From positions 3,753,563 to 3,817,562 of the forward strand of contig LT629302.1 of assembly GCA_900104375.1 (NCBI GenBank): a stretch of 64,000 nucleotides of DNA, written 5' to 3'. The notes under the pieces were generated by a model. That model did no database searches and was not told the origin of the DNA. It saw nothing but the letters and a program-made list of their open reading frames with translations. Shown in pieces: positions 56,191 to 64,000 of the stretch. This stretch comes from Flavobacteriaceae bacterium MAR_2010_188 (GTDB taxonomy: Bacteria; Bacteroidota; Bacteroidia; Flavobacteriales; Flavobacteriaceae). Every line of letters begins with the position of its first letter. Positions within the stretch are counted from its first letter, which is position 1. Made by a program: the position numbers and the translations under genes.

Positions 56191-58728
56191 TTATTGTTTT
56201 GGTACGGATATTTCTTCACCTAAAAAGAGAGCATTTAAAAATAGCCTATTTGTGCCATACCAAGCTCCTCTAAAATTAGGATTGTCAGCGAACATAATTA
56301 CCCTGCCACCTCCAATTGGGCTTATAATGATTGATGCTGAAGGTTTTAAGAATACCTCATAGTTTTCCGTAGAAATATAACCGTCTATGTGGGCGTTGTC
56401 CGTGTATTTTGCAACCGTGGAATATTCATTTTTACTGGGAGCGAGAAACACATTATTGTTCTTATAAACTGGAAGCTTCTTATCGTGATAGCCAAAACCT
56501 AATGGATGAGTGATGTCTAGGTCAACTTCAAAAATTGCTCCGCCCAATTCTTCACGTCCTAGATTTTCTGAAGCTTCTACATAGGGAAGTCTTTCTGCAA
56601 TTTTTAAACTGTCCTTTTCTTTAGGTTTTGTAGTTAGTTCTTCTTTTACCAGTTTTTTATCAATTGCCCATTTTGAGCCTCCTGCAATGGTTACTAAAGT
56701 ATTTCCTTTGCCAACCCATTCCTTAAGTTCTTTCACCTTTAGAGAATCAATGTCGTCATAACTTCCAGAAACCATTACCAGTGTATTATAATCCTCTAGG
56801 TCGGCGCGGCCGTAACTCGTCATCCTAATTTTTGAAATCGGCATGTCCATCCTTGTATCTAGCAAATGCCAAACTTCGCCAGCTTCGTAAGAACTTACAC
56901 CTTCGCCGATAAGCATTGCGACTTTTGGTTTTTCTATCGATTTAAAGTTGGCGCTACCAAGGTCAATTCCTTTGGAGCTAAAACCCGTACTCACAGAATA
57001 AATTGGGACGCTATATTTCTCTTGAGCATCTTTCACGATTTGATAGACTTCATCAACCGATTTTTTCTGTTTGCTAACCGGAATTAACACCGAGCCATAA
57101 TTAAAATCTTTTTCGCCCACATTGGTTTTGGTAGAAAAAGGTTTAAAGGCCGAAGCTCCTACCAATCCTTTGGACTGCATATAATAAAGAGCTGCAGGAG
57201 CATAATAATCGTCCCAGTCCATTATATAAGCGTAGCTCGTTTGAGGTACAGGTATTACTTTATTAATATTTTCGGTGTCTATAACTTCGTCACCCAACTT
57301 TAGGTTTTTAAGTCCAGTACTTTTCATATTGTAAAAGTTGGACATACTCCAAGCGGAAGCATCGTAAAAAACACTGTCGCGATATTTATTATAGGTTTCG
57401 AACATGGTCTGTACCATTCGGTGCTGAGGTTGAGCGACCGGTACTACATATTTTTCGCCACTTTTATAAACCTTTATTTCATGAAGTTTTAAAAAGTCGA
57501 CAAATGCCTTATTTCTATTCTGGTCATACTTGTCCCCAAATTGGTAACCAATAAAACCGGATTTATCTTTTTGGTCAATTGCAGATTTAAAGAATTTCTG
57601 CTGATATTTTCTCAACATTTCTTTATTATCTACCGCTGCTTTAACTGTGGTCATGCTGGACGTATATTGATTTCTGATGGTAAAAGGAAAAGTAATAGTT
57701 CCATAATCAGTATCCTGTAAGTGACCTCGAGAACTTGCTTGTTCAAAAAGTAAGGCCAGCCCACCTTGAAGATCTGGATAGGAAGAACCATAACCTGGAT
57801 AAGTTCCGTCAAATGCCTCCTTGGTAAAATAAAATGAACCGATATTGTCTAAAGCCGAAGCATAATAAGTTGCAAAAAGATCGTTAAGCTCCTGAAAATT
57901 TTCTTTTGGCATTATAGGATCTTGCGAGCCAATGGGTTTCATAGGCTCAAAGAAATAGTTACTTTCTGTACCCATTTCATGAAAATCCGTCACCACATTT
58001 GGGTACCACTCATGGTACCATTTCAATTTACCTTTACTTTCTGGGTTTACCGCTAAAAGCCAATCCCGGTTCAAATCAAACCAAAAATGATTGGTCCTTC
58101 CCCTTGGCCAAGCTTCATTATGTTCCGCATCGTAGGTATCGGATACTAATTGATTGGATTTATACTGGTTTGCCCATTGAGTATGTCGGTCACGACCATC
58201 CGGATTAATATTTGGGTCGATAAAAATCACCGAATTTTCAAGATAATTTTTCACTTCTGCGCTGTTGGAAGCGACCAAGGTATATGCGGTTAAAATGGCG
58301 GCTTCAGCCGAAGAAGGCTCGTTGCCATGCACGTTGTAACCCAATTGAATAAAAATCGGAACCTCGCCAAAGTTGGAAGGTGAAACCTTTGGGTCTACGA
58401 ATTTTAGATGATTTTCTTTAATTGCTTCAAGGTTCGACATGTTGGTTTCCGACGAAATAGTTAGCATCACCAATTTTCGTTTCTCATGGGTAACACCATA
58501 GATCTCAATACTTACTTTGTCAGAAATATCGGCCAGTTTTTGAAAATAGGCGACAATCTGGTCGTGTCGTGTATGCTGCTCTCCGATACCGTAACCAAAA
58601 AATTCTTCAGGTGAAGGAATCGAAGCATCAAATGGTCCTTGGTCTTTTAAAAAGTAATCTTGGGCAAACGAACTTTGGATCATAAATAATGAAATTATTA
58701 TGATACAAACATTGGGAATTTTTGTCAT
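56191..58728 (-). CDS. Secreted M14 zinc carboxypeptidase
   Basis: 845 residues. Signal peptide 1-22 (QSSFAQ). The zinc motif HxxE is in YNVHGNEPSSAEA (about 129-140). NPDGRDRHT follows, the third ligand His is in TDFHEMG (about 246), and a catalytic-Glu candidate is in LLFEQASSRG (about 325). The long C-terminal half includes a glutamine-amidotransferase-like fold segment (VAMLIGEGVSSYEAGEVWHLLD). It trims peptides in the periplasm and is probably cotranscribed with the downstream amidohydrolase. Confidence 0.9.
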   Translation of the reverse strand: MTKIPNVCIIIISLFMIQSSFAQDYFLKDQGPFDASIPSPEEFFGYGIGEQHTRHDQIVAYFQKLADISDKVSIEIYGVTHEKRKLVMLTISSETNMSNLEAIKENHLKFVDPKVSPSNFGEVPIFIQLGYNVHGNEPSSAEAAILTAYTLVASNSAEVKNYLENSVIFIDPNINPDGRDRHTQWANQYKSNQLVSDTYDAEHNEAWPRGRTNHFWFDLNRDWLLAVNPESKGKLKWYHEWYPNVVTDFHEMGTESNYFFEPMKPIGSQDPIMPKENFQELNDLFATYYASALDNIGSFYFTKEAFDGTYPGYGSSYPDLQGGLALLFEQASSRGHLQDTDYGTITFPFTIRNQYTSSMTTVKAAVDNKEMLRKYQQKFFKSAIDQKDKSGFIGYQFGDKYDQNRNKAFVDFLKLHEIKVYKSGEKYVVPVAQPQHRMVQTMFETYNKYRDSVFYDASAWSMSNFYNMKSTGLKNLKLGDEVIDTENINKVIPVPQTSYAYIMDWDDYYAPAALYYMQSKGLVGASAFKPFSTKTNVGEKDFNYGSVLIPVSKQKKSVDEVYQIVKDAQEKYSVPIYSVSTGFSSKGIDLGSANFKSIEKPKVAMLIGEGVSSYEAGEVWHLLDTRMDMPISKIRMTSYGRADLEDYNTLVMVSGSYDDIDSLKVKELKEWVGKGNTLVTIAGGSKWAIDKKLVKEELTTKPKEKDSLKIAERLPYVEASENLGREELGGAIFEVDLDITHPLGFGYHDKKLPVYKNNNVFLAPSKNEYSTVAKYTDNAHIDGYISTENYEVFLKPSASIIISPIGGGRVIMFADNPNFRGAWYGTNRLFLNALFLGEEISVPKQ

Positions 58729-58814
58729 GAAGTTATTGTTGAAGAATTTCCCTTAAAAATAAGCAATTATTTTCGGGACAAAAACTAACTGACGAGGAGC
58801 AAGTAAACTTCTCT

Positions 58815-61292
58815 TTAATTTGAAAACACCAAGTCTTCTTTGTCAATCCTTAGCAGTTGAATTTTTTTGTCCTCAATCCCTAATTCATAGACAGAAATCT
58901 CTTGACGCTGATTAAATTTTCCCCAATTAAAATAAGTGGTCATCTTTAAGTAGGTGGGGAGAGGTTGCTTATTGCCATGATAGGTAAGATTAATAAGCCA
59001 AGTACCATCGCCAATATCATCTAAAAGATATTCTTTACTAGAATAACCTTTGGTTTTTTCCTCCATTATTAAGGAAGGATTATTTTCTAAGGAATGATCA
59101 AAAACATAAGACCGTAATTCTGGGTTAACAAACTCAATTTCGAACTCAGCTTCCGAGGTATTCCACTCAAAAACAAGACGGACATCATGATTAAATTCGT
59201 CCTTCTTTTCAAAACGAGGGACAAAGTTTTCTTTGATTTCAGTTTGATTGCTCCGATTATAGAACAGATATTCCATTTCATTATAGATAATGCTTCCGAT
59301 GCCCTCACCATCAGTCTCACGGCCCTCTAAAATGTAATTCATATACAACCTCCAACCACGCTTAAATTGTTCATTTTCAATATAGGCATTGGCGACATCT
59401 CTATGACTTTGATTATAATCTGGTCTTAAATAGTAGATATTCTGATAGGTTTTTATCGCCTCTTTTTTCATTCCAAAAGCTTGATAATTGTAAGCAACTG
59501 CTTTAAGAACTTCAGAATTATCGGAATATCTGGTTTCTATGTCGCCTAAAATTTCTTTTGCTATGGTGGGGTCGTTATAACTTTGCAAAAACATTTTCGC
59601 AATTCCGATATGGTTTGAGTAATCCTTGGCTGAGTTTTTTATTGTTTCGAGATATTGATTATAAGCTATTGTTTTATCATCGAGGGATTGAAGTTCCTTT
59701 AAATAATCATTTGGTTTGGCCAATAAATCTTCACCCACTTCAGCATCATTAAAATAACGCTGATTGTTTTGATATTCTGCGGTGGCCTTAGCCCTTCCTG
59801 CGTTTTGCGCATCAAAATTACCGGTTTTTGTAGTTACCAGAATGACGCCACCCGCTGCGATACTTCCATAACGATTGGTCTGACCAACCGATTTTAAAAC
59901 CCGGATATTCTCAATTGAATTAAGGTCAATTTGAGGCTCATCTTGGTAAATGACGCCATCTACATCCCAAATAGCAAATTGTGGAGTATTGATAGAGGAT
60001 GAAGGTTTTACCACCAGTTTTTTGGTAGGTCTATCGTATCGTACGCCAGGCAATCTACCATCTAATGCTGCTCCCAAACTTTCGTATCCTGCGAGGATCG
60101 ATGCACCGTCTATATAATCTGATCTATAGCCACTTTTTCTTGGGTCATAAGTTCCCATCGAAGTATTAAATACTTCATCTGCCTTTATAGAACGGTCGGT
60201 AATCTTGCCGCTTTTATTGTTGGTAGAAATGACAATTTCGTCAAGAGCATTATTAGCAGCCGCCATTTTGATATTAATAATTTTGGTCACATCTTCTACC
60301 ATAACCGAAACTGATTTAAATGAGATATGGGAGAAAACTAGAATATCACCGGGACTGGCTGAAATCTTATATTTACCATTCTTGTCACTTACTGTTCCTT
60401 GATTCTTGTCTTTTATAGTAATTGAGACGGCAGGGACTGGTGCATTAAGATAGGTTATCTGGCCTGTGACGGTGTTTTTTTGATTGGCTTCTTGTTTGGT
60501 ATCGTCAATCTTTTCTATCTTTTCCGTTTCATCGGTGATAGCATCTTCTTGATAAAAATTTTGATTTTTATAAATCTCAGTTGATTCTTTCACCTCCTTT
60601 TCTATGTACTCTGGAGAATTCACGGTTCTGACTATTACAACCGGCCCTCCCCATCTAACTGTACCTAGATTAGTATTTAGGACGAACACATCTTTTACCG
60701 AGGATATATCAATGAATGGCGGATTACCTTTAAATAATTGACCATCGATATCCCATTGTGTTGGTATATCGCCAGGTACTTTACCGTAAAGCGCCTCTTG
60801 TAAGGTTCTATATCCATTGGAGAGTAGTTCTCCACTGACATAGTACATTCTACCTGCTATTGCGTCAGGGTTGAATTCGCCCACAGATGTCATTAAAGTT
60901 TTTGGTCTCCTATTTTGAATATTATTTAGTGCGGTCTGGGTCAGCCGGGCGTTAACCACGACTTCATCCAACTTATTGTTTTTGTCGATCATCTCAATGT
61001 TAAGAACTGAAGTAACGTCCTCTACCAAAATTGAAACGGTCTTAAAGGAAACATGAGAGAATTCTAAAATATCTCCTTTTCTCGCGTCAATAGAGTAATT
61101 ACCTGTCTCATCAGTGAGAGTCCCGCGTTGCGTTTGCTTTGCTACAATAGTAACATTAGATATTGGCGAACCGAGGTAGGTTATTTTTCCGGAGATTGTT
61201 TGGTAATCCTCGTTCTCGTTGTTAGTGATTTGGCAAAATCCCAAATTTATTGTTAAGCACAGGAGAAAAAAAGGAAAAAAGGTTTTCATCAC
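58815..61292 (-). CDS. Tandem carboxypeptidase-like/TonB-plug protein with TPR and DUF2135-like end
   Basis: 825 residues. Signal 1-20 (NLGFCQ). Two copies of a regulatory-like beta-sandwich: SGKITYLGSPISNVTIV...FSHVSFKTVSILVEDVT (about 34-112) and TGQITYLNAPVPAVSIT...FSHISFKSVSVMVEDVT (about 274-350). Each is followed by a plug-like domain: SNGYRTLQEALYGKVPGDI (about 150-235), and GYESLGAALDGRLPGVR with GGVILVTTKTG (about 390-490). TPR-like helices follow (about 570-640: VAYNYQAFGMKKEAIKTYQ). The end (about 710-825) resembles DUF2135 (YLLDDIGDGTWLINLTYHG). No 22-strand barrel is present, so it is not a receptor. A periplasmic or outer-membrane scaffold is inferred. Confidence 0.75.
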   Translation of the reverse strand: MMKTFFPFFLLCLTINLGFCQITNNENEDYQTISGKITYLGSPISNVTIVAKQTQRGTLTDETGNYSIDARKGDILEFSHVSFKTVSILVEDVTSVLNIEMIDKNNKLDEVVVNARLTQTALNNIQNRRPKTLMTSVGEFNPDAIAGRMYYVSGELLSNGYRTLQEALYGKVPGDIPTQWDIDGQLFKGNPPFIDISSVKDVFVLNTNLGTVRWGGPVVIVRTVNSPEYIEKEVKESTEIYKNQNFYQEDAITDETEKIEKIDDTKQEANQKNTVTGQITYLNAPVPAVSITIKDKNQGTVSDKNGKYKISASPGDILVFSHISFKSVSVMVEDVTKIINIKMAAANNALDEIVISTNNKSGKITDRSIKADEVFNTSMGTYDPRKSGYRSDYIDGASILAGYESLGAALDGRLPGVRYDRPTKKLVVKPSSSINTPQFAIWDVDGVIYQDEPQIDLNSIENIRVLKSVGQTNRYGSIAAGGVILVTTKTGNFDAQNAGRAKATAEYQNNQRYFNDAEVGEDLLAKPNDYLKELQSLDDKTIAYNQYLETIKNSAKDYSNHIGIAKMFLQSYNDPTIAKEILGDIETRYSDNSEVLKAVAYNYQAFGMKKEAIKTYQNIYYLRPDYNQSHRDVANAYIENEQFKRGWRLYMNYILEGRETDGEGIGSIIYNEMEYLFYNRSNQTEIKENFVPRFEKKDEFNHDVRLVFEWNTSEAEFEIEFVNPELRSYVFDHSLENNPSLIMEEKTKGYSSKEYLLDDIGDGTWLINLTYHGNKQPLPTYLKMTTYFNWGKFNQRQEISVYELGIEDKKIQLLRIDKEDLVFSN

Positions 61293-61364
61293 CTTGGCAT
61301 TTAGAGTTATACAGTTTCAAGGTAACAATTTTATTTCAATAGAAAGAACAAATTCATTAAGTCG

Positions 61365-62351
61365 CTAAACACTTTTTATATCATTGCTCAATATATCTTC
61401 TATAATCATTTTTGCATGCACTCTAGAATTTTCTATAAACCATTTATGGGTTTCCATTCCGCCACAAATAACTCCAGCGAGATAGAGACCTTCAACATTA
61501 GATTCCATAGTAGATTCGTCATAATCTGGATGGCGGTTATCTTCATCTGAAATATGAATCCCGCTTGACTTTAGAAATTTGAAATCCGGTCGGTAACCGG
61601 TTAGGGCCAGAACATAATCGTTTTCTAATTCTAAGCTTCCACCAGGGGTTTTTATGGTTACAGTTTTAGGTTTTATTTCTTCAATTTCAGAATTAAAATA
61701 AGCTTTGATACTACCTTCTTTAATCCGATTTTCCATATCTGGTTTCACCCAATATTTTACTCTCTCGCCAATTGCTTCACCTCTAACCACCATAGTCACG
61801 TCACCACCTTTTCGCCAAATCTCCAAAGCCGCATCGACCGAAGAGTTGCTTGCCCCAACCACGATTACCTTTTGCATAACGTAGGCATGTGCTTCACGGT
61901 AGTAGTGGGTGACTTTGTCCAAGTCTTCACCAGGAACCTCCAAATATTTTGGAATATCATAAAAACCTGTGGCAATAACCACTTTTCTCGATTGATAAGT
62001 TTGTTTATCGCTTTCAATCGTAAAAAGGTGCTCAGTTTTTTTAATATTTACAACCAGTTCGTAGAGATTTATATTTAAGTTGTTAGAAACCGCCACACGT
62101 CGGTAATATTCTAAAGCTTCGTCCCGATGCGGCTTGGGATTGTTACTGATAAATGGAATTTCGTCTATTTCTAACTTCTCTGAAGTTGAAAAAAAACTCA
62201 TATTAAGCGGATAATTATAAATAGAATTAGTAAGCGCCCCTTTTTCTATAACCAAGTACTTCAATTTTGCCTTATGACACTCTAAAGCCATAGCAATTCC
62301 TATTGGTCCGGCGCCTATAATTACAACATCAAATATTTTATTTTCATCCAT
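61365..62351 (-). CDS. ypdA: YpdA-family bacillithiol disulfide reductase
   Basis: 328 residues from the Met at 62351 (MDENKIFDVVIIGAGPIG). A longer frame to 62435 runs into the MFS gene and is rejected. FAD motif IGAGPIG, NADPH motif VVGASNSSVDAALEIWRKGG, and C-terminal GLYLAGVICGG. YpdA lacks the CxxC of thioredoxin reductase and reduces bacillithiol disulfide. The ATG shares one base with the MFS stop, so they are coupled. Confidence 0.92.
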   Translation of the reverse strand: MDENKIFDVVIIGAGPIGIAMALECHKAKLKYLVIEKGALTNSIYNYPLNMSFFSTSEKLEIDEIPFISNNPKPHRDEALEYYRRVAVSNNLNINLYELVVNIKKTEHLFTIESDKQTYQSRKVVIATGFYDIPKYLEVPGEDLDKVTHYYREAHAYVMQKVIVVGASNSSVDAALEIWRKGGDVTMVVRGEAIGERVKYWVKPDMENRIKEGSIKAYFNSEIEEIKPKTVTIKTPGGSLELENDYVLALTGYRPDFKFLKSSGIHISDEDNRHPDYDESTMESNVEGLYLAGVICGGMETHKWFIENSRVHAKMIIEDILSNDIKSV

Positions 62352-63580
62352 TAAACCGGGCTTGTTATTATACTTTTCTTTAAAAATAAAAGCAAAAGTA
62401 CACATATTGCGGCTAGTAATGTAATGACAATCCAAGTCTGGTTAAACCCGATATGTTCTACCATTTGCAGTCCAGAATTATGACCGAAAATATGACCGAC
62501 AGAAAACGCTATGCTGTAGAGCGCCATATATTCTCCTTGGTTGCCTTTTTTGGCTCTGTTAATCGCAAAAGCATTCGAAAATGGGAAAACAATCATCTCG
62601 CCGACAGTCATAAAAAGTATCCCGATAATTAAAATCCCGGACCAAGTGGTGGCGTTTAGGACCAAGAAGCTTATTCCAGTTAAGATGGCGCCTATTATCA
62701 TTAAGCTAGAATGACTTAATTTTCCGTTCTCAAGCCATTTTATCAAGGGCATTTCGAAGAGGAATATCAGAAATCCATTTAGTCCCAAAAGCAGACCAAT
62801 TTCTAATTCTGACAAGCTATGAGCCTCTCGATAATAAATCGGCATGGTAGAGAAATATTGAAGAAAAACAACTCCAAATAAAATCATCGCGAACAGGAAG
62901 ATGAAAAATGTTTTATCCTTGTAAGCAGAAATAGGATTAAGATTTTCTACAACATCATGCACCCGTGCCTTTTTTGGATGAAGAACTTGTAGCAGTACAA
63001 TCGCAGCCAGCAGACAGGTAATGCCGTCTACCCAGAACAAACCGCTGTAGCTCCAAGTGGTGATGATAATGCCACCAACGGCAGGACCAGCAGAAAATCC
63101 AAGGTTTATTGCCAAACGGATCAGTGTTACAGAACGGGTTTTATTTTCTGGTTTGCTATAGGCACTGAGTGCCACAAACATAGCCGGTCTAAACGAATCG
63201 GCGACCATCATTACGATAAAAATCCCCACGCAAAAACCTACAAAACTATCTAGTAATTGAAGACCAATAAATAGAATGCCCGTACCGACAAGGCTAAAGA
63301 CCATTACCTTGTAGTATCCGATTTTATCAGTAAAACTGCCACCTAGCCAAGAACCCGTTATCGAGCCTAGGCCAAAGCAAGACATGATCCAACCAACGTC
63401 AGAAAGGGTAAAGCCCAAATCTTGTTTTAAGTAAAGCGAAAGAAAAGGGATAACCATCGTTCCGGCGCGATTTATCAAAGTAATCAATGCAAGCCACCAT
63501 ACCTCTTTAGATAATCCATTGAAGGTATTTAGGTAGGGAGTTACTACTCCGGTGCCGAAAAGTGATATTAATCTTTTCAT
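62351..63580 (-). CDS. MFS transporter
   Basis: 409 residues, about 12 TM helices. The loop 2-3 motif A is GSWLGGSFTDKIGYYKVM (G-x-x-x-D-x-x-G), and RLAINLGFSAGPAVGGII is the motif C-like helix 5 signature of drug:H+ antiporters. The substrate is unknown. First gene of the MFS-ypdA transcript. Confidence 0.88.
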   Translation of the reverse strand: MKRLISLFGTGVVTPYLNTFNGLSKEVWWLALITLINRAGTMVIPFLSLYLKQDLGFTLSDVGWIMSCFGLGSITGSWLGGSFTDKIGYYKVMVFSLVGTGILFIGLQLLDSFVGFCVGIFIVMMVADSFRPAMFVALSAYSKPENKTRSVTLIRLAINLGFSAGPAVGGIIITTWSYSGLFWVDGITCLLAAIVLLQVLHPKKARVHDVVENLNPISAYKDKTFFIFLFAMILFGVVFLQYFSTMPIYYREAHSLSELEIGLLLGLNGFLIFLFEMPLIKWLENGKLSHSSLMIIGAILTGISFLVLNATTWSGILIIGILFMTVGEMIVFPFSNAFAINRAKKGNQGEYMALYSIAFSVGHIFGHNSGLQMVEHIGFNQTWIVITLLAAICVLLLLFLKKSIITSPV

Positions 63581-63592
63581 TTTAAAGCAAAA

Positions 63593-63618
63593 AAAGTCCG
63601 GCGTTTTCGCCGGACTTT
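63593..63618. terminator. Strong hairpin upstream of the MFS gene
   Basis: Perfect AAAGTCCGGCG/CGCCGGACTTT stem. The T run follows on the minus strand, only 13 bases before the MFS start, so it ends a minus-strand transcript from the right or is part of the MFS leader. Confidence 0.6.
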
Positions 63619-63794
63619 CGTTTATAATTATTGTGTTTTTACATCAATATCCATAATACAGAATCCGGCCCGCGCTTACACGGGTTGACTGTGTTTTATA
63701 AATAAAGACGTTTAACATGAATTTTCTAATTGGTGAACCAAAACTAGTAAAAATTTCCTAATGTTGCAGATATAATTTTATAATTCCATTGGAA
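63619..63794. other. Intergenic region with an RNase P-like fragment
   Basis: The plus strand around 63655-63690 contains ACAGAATCCGGC followed by CTTACACGGGTTGACTGTG. It resembles the conserved 3' region of class A RNase P RNA (ACAGAA-CCGGCTTA) with a short insertion. There is not enough space for a whole rnpB here (the MFS gene occupies the rest), so it could only be a fragment. No other feature is seen. Confidence 0.3.
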
Positions 63795-64000
63795 ATGAGA
63801 GGTCTCATTGTGCTCTTGTCTATTTTATTATTGAACTGCGGGGAAGGAAAAAAACCGATTGTTGGGCAAACTGACTTTCAGCTAAAAATGAATTCTGAAT
63901 TTAAGGACGCTTCAACTTCACCTTTAAAGGATAAAGACAGAAAAATATTTACGGGTCTAGAATTTTTTCCGGTTGACAGCAATTTTGTTGTGAAAGCTCA
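63795..64000 (+). CDS. DUF1684 lipoprotein (5' end only)
   Basis: The first 68 codons are in the window and the gene runs off the end. ATG at 63795. Lipobox LLLNC (Cys15), then TDFQLKMNSEFKDASTSPL and FTGLEFFPVDSNFVVKA, the N-terminal blocks of DUF1684. Function unknown. Confidence 0.8.
   Translation, partial: MRGLIVLLSILLLNCGEGKKPIVGQTDFQLKMNSEFKDASTSPLKDKDRKIFTGLEFFPVDSNFVVKA

Noticed and set aside
56160..56219. Upstream start for the 54.6 kb amidohydrolase
   Set aside because: It would place 20 polar residues before a perfect signal peptide and overlap the M14 gene end.
58815..61292. SusC-type TonB-dependent receptor
   Set aside because: There is no beta-barrel; the C-terminal half is helical plus a DUF2135-like domain, and no SusD gene follows.
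62352..62435. Longer N-terminus of YpdA
   Set aside because: The extension lies in the MFS coding region; the ATG sharing a base with the MFS stop gives the normal FAD-binding start.

Overview
This is a 64 kb, AT-rich chromosomal segment from a member of Bacteroidota, almost certainly class Flavobacteriia, family Flavobacteriaceae. The evidence is a fused secDF, a type III (GlnN-type) glutamine synthetase beside a GSII enzyme, a type IX secretion sorting domain, a Rho with a long Asn/Arg/Ser/Asp-rich insert, fused isobutyryl-CoA mutase IcmF, YpdA, and lineage families DUF4293, DUF3667, DUF6588 and BT_3928. Promoters are of the Bacteroidota type, with TAnnTTTG at -7 and sometimes TTG about 19-20 bases upstream. 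Shine-Dalgarno sequences are generally absent.

Layout. 1-9.4 kb: gyrB 3' end, an outer-membrane protein, mdh and secDF on the plus strand, then a minus-strand run folE-cysS-yidD and lgt-DUF192 (lipoprotein maturation, Cys-tRNA, folate). 9.7-15 kb: a secreted CUB/PKD/P-domain T9SS cargo protein, a FadL-like porin and a low-complexity lipoprotein. 15-25 kb: proS, tRNA-Glu, rpsT, rho, truA, an MsbA-like ABC exporter, the c-di-AMP synthase cdaA and folP. 25-30.4 kb: a tightly packed plus-strand run DUF1599-DoxX/BT_3928-DppB-like permease-TlpA-like-tpiA-prmA-clpS. 30-38 kb: SYLF protein, tRNA-Arg, an orphan M56-type C-terminal protein, a Ca2+/cation antiporter and the divergent glutamine synthetases. 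38-47 kb: purM, a small ABC module, prfA, pyrF, a metal/cobalamin-binding protein, two small paralogues, a PfkB kinase, DUF4197 and a lipid-anchored metallo-beta-lactamase. 47-53 kb: icmF, repeats, small ORFs and an Lrp/AsnC regulator. 53-64 kb: two secreted amidohydrolases, an M14 carboxypeptidase, an unusual protein with two TonB-plug modules and no barrel, ypdA, an MFS carrier and the start of a DUF1684 lipoprotein.

Most of the window is housekeeping. The distinctive signals are broken or unusual genes. Three conserved genes are interrupted: DUF192 by a 1-base shift in an A5 run, DUF3667 by an in-frame TGA, and purU by both an early 1-base insertion and a late in-frame TAG. A REP-like inverted repeat lies inside the icmF coding sequence, and five 61-62 bp hairpin repeats follow that gene. 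Small genes shorter than 60 codons are visible at 31461-31616 (convincing) and 51530-51667 (likely). I did not find a CRISPR array, transposase, prophage, or a clear new defence or biosynthetic system.
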